DNA of 64,000 bases from Mastigias papua (Eukaryota; Cnidaria; Scyphozoa; Rhizostomeae; Mastigiidae). Numbering within the stretch: position 1 is the first letter of the stretch; each line of letters starts with the position of its first letter. The stretch spans positions 7,113,131 through 7,177,130 of the forward strand of contig OZ025282.1 in the NCBI GenBank assembly GCA_964019165.1, read 5' to 3'. The position numbers and the translations under genes are program-made. This document shows positions 61,831 to 64,000 of this stretch, in pieces. The notes beneath the pieces were generated by a model. That model was not told the DNA's origin. It searched no databases and saw only the letters and a program-made list of their open reading frames with translations.

Positions 61831-64000
61831 ATGTATGAATTTAGGTGAAGGTGGAAATGCATTTGAGTTCTTGCAAACTGTTTAAGATTCACTCAAACAA
61901 TAGTTCGACACACTTGAGAGATGGATATGGATGTTGTTTGTATTTTTTTCAGTTTAACAATTTTCTTGCAAAAACAGTTCTTGCTAATAAAAAAAACGAT
62001 GACGCTAAAACTAGCCGAGTGCGTTCTATCTTCCAAAACCGGTATCGACTTGGCTGTCTCTTACCATAATCCGTCAAAACATATACACTGATCTCCGTAT
62101 GGTGACATGTTAAAAATATTATTTTAAAAAGGGATAACACACACAAAAAGTGCTTTTTATATAAGAATCGAAAAAGTTCGGCAGGGTAACTTTTTGGAGA
62201 AAAAGCTCAGCAGGGTGACCTTGTTGGAGAACGATCACACTGTAAACGAAGGACCTAGAATCTAGGTTTTAGATGAACTTTTTAGAGCCTCATTCATGCA
62301 TTCGGAGTCAGAGATCCTGCTCAAACTGCAATGATTTTGCACAAAAACGGACAAAATGGAACTGTTGTCGCTCGCTAAGTCATTTTCACTGATTCAAAAC
62401 AAAAACACACAAAAACAATGATGCTACGAAAACCCATGTATATGTCTTTTTTATATGAAAAAGTTTATAAGAAAATAAGGCTCAAGTTCCAAAGTTCATA
62501 TTTTATATTTTCCAATATCTTCATTTCTCTTTTTTACGTGCCAGCAATCGATATTTCCTCACTCTTTGCAAGCTCCTTTACAAAGATCGAAATTTTTCTT
62601 TGATAATCTTGGATAACAAGATCAAACTTTTTCATGATAAATAATGAAAGCGTCTTATAGCCAGTTTACTCCACTAAATGTTAAGAATCTCTTAAGAAAG
62701 CCTCGCTTAGACAAAAAAGTGGGTTTCATATAAAAAAACATGTATTCATTATGGTTGATTCCAAGAAGAGTATTCGGGGTGTTAAACGCAACATTAGAAC
62801 AATCAATATTCTTAAATCTATCATAACCAATTACAATAAAAATAAGCTATAAATTAAATCATGCATAATTTCATTTTTCCTAAATATATGAAAAAGGAGA
62901 AACTGCGTTTACAACATATACTATGAGATTATTGACTAATCACAACAATTTAAGCGTCAATCTTACAGTTAGTTGAGTCAGTAAATATGGTGCCAGCCCC
63001 TACTGTCAATAGGCTAAATACAGCCCGTATTCTAAACTGCTAAAAAGGTCTGAAATGAGTCAGAATTACACCATTCAAGAACTAAATAATGGAAAAAGAT
63101 AAAATTTACTACGTAACTTATTCAATCCACTAATAAGAGCATTATTTGTTTTTTCTGGTAATGGTTAACCTCTAAAAAGGGAGGGTATATACAAAAGCAG
63201 TGTAGGACGATGCAATGGAAGGTAAAACTAATTACAACTTAGAATAACATCTATGCAAATAAAATCCAAAAGAAACTAAAACATTGATATTGGATGGATA
63301 CAAAACAATAAGGAGTCAGAGGGGAATCGTGTTAAGGAGTAAAGTTCTCTCTCTCGAATGTTCATATAACGAATCTCTCTAATCACAGTTCACCTTCTAA
63401 TCATATTACATATTTTCAACTCACAATTTCTCACTAGTTACTTCACAATGCAAAATTCAAACAAATAGTGTTTAGGCAATATGATATACCCAAAATATGA
63501 ATAGCTGTTGCGTAGCCATGGGTAGTTTCCGATTTTACTCTTCATTCTCTATTCCAACCTAACTAGTAAGGCGCTCTAAGGTGGACGAGACAGCGGTAAA
63601 TTTACTCGATTTTTATGGAATGAATCTTGCAGTTTAAAGTCTGAAATGAGCAGGGTGAAACTGCTTGAGAAATAAACTGCGAGAACGTCGTCAATGATTA
63701 AAGAACATATAACTGTAGAGAGTCAAAAATCATTCCCAGGCTTATTACTAACAATTGAGAAATTGAGCTATAAAACTTTTCAGGCCACACACACTATACA
63801 CTAGATATTCTCTAGTCTGCTCTCTGAGCAAGTCCAATCCTATTAAATTTGACTATTTCATTTCAAACTACTCCTGCCTTTTAGCGCATTATCAGATGTG
63901 CATGAAAATGATTTTTAAGTAGCAATGACCAAACGGATCAAGTAATCATGATAAACAACGCCAGTGATTCCTACGTCCACAATACAACTTTGCCGATACG
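61831..64000. other. right end of window, no gene recognised
   Basis: The stretch is AT-rich, with termini resembling the TA/TTTTTTATA elements (for example GTCTTTTTTATATGAAAAAG near 62450 and CATATAAAAAAACATG near 62730, which are inverted to each other and may bound a 300-bp element). I see no conserved coding stretch or RNA gene. Confidence 0.45.

Overview
The window looks like nuclear DNA of a marine invertebrate, probably an early-branching animal such as a cnidarian (low confidence). It is AT-rich. Its genes are split by many short GT-AG introns, with at least one GC-AG intron. It also carries long TA, GAT and GCCGTT microsatellites and several families of LINE, hAT, pogo/Tigger, LTR and small inverted-repeat elements. 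I saw nothing bacterial. The exon models below were read by hand: each proposed intron was checked for splice dinucleotides and each junction for reading phase.

Layout. (1) 1-15.1 kb: minus-strand NCBP1 (nuclear cap-binding protein 1, CBP80). Seventeen coding exons are recognisable and the gene runs off the left edge. Its introns hold a dead pogo/Tigger transposon, two LINE 3' ends and a GAT microsatellite. (2) 15.1-23.5 kb: a small hAT element with a perfect target duplication, a short two-exon plus-strand gene of unknown function, and then repeats. The repeats include a short LTR retroelement that carries a second transposon inside its 3' LTR. (3) 23.5-35.2 kb: a six-exon plus-strand gene of unknown function. 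An adjacent intronless gene encodes three copies of a 58-residue repeat whose core motif also ends the six-exon protein. One intron of the six-exon gene contains a 264-bp tandem array with tRNA-like segments. Another contains a palindromic element with hammerhead-ribozyme-like cores. (4) 38.9-55.0 kb: a full plus-strand CCDC171 orthologue, 26 coding exons and 1,269 residues, with many elements in its introns. (5) 56.4-57.2 kb: an intronless minus-strand vasohibin, a tubulin tyrosine carboxypeptidase with its catalytic residues intact, convergent with CCDC171. (6) 59.3-60.4 kb: an intronless 389-codon plus-strand gene of unknown function. (7) 60.4-64 kb: no recognised gene, with repeat remnants.

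The genes do not form one pathway. NCBP1 binds the mRNA cap, vasohibin modifies microtubules, and CCDC171 is a coiled-coil protein of little-known function. The most unusual material is in the repeats. Two arrays of unrelated sequence (26.9-28.3 kb and 41.5-42.1 kb) share the same plan: TA-tract borders, tandem units of about 250 bp, one tRNA-like segment per complete unit, one inverted end, and a hairpin of the form AAGGC-loop-GCCGAAA.
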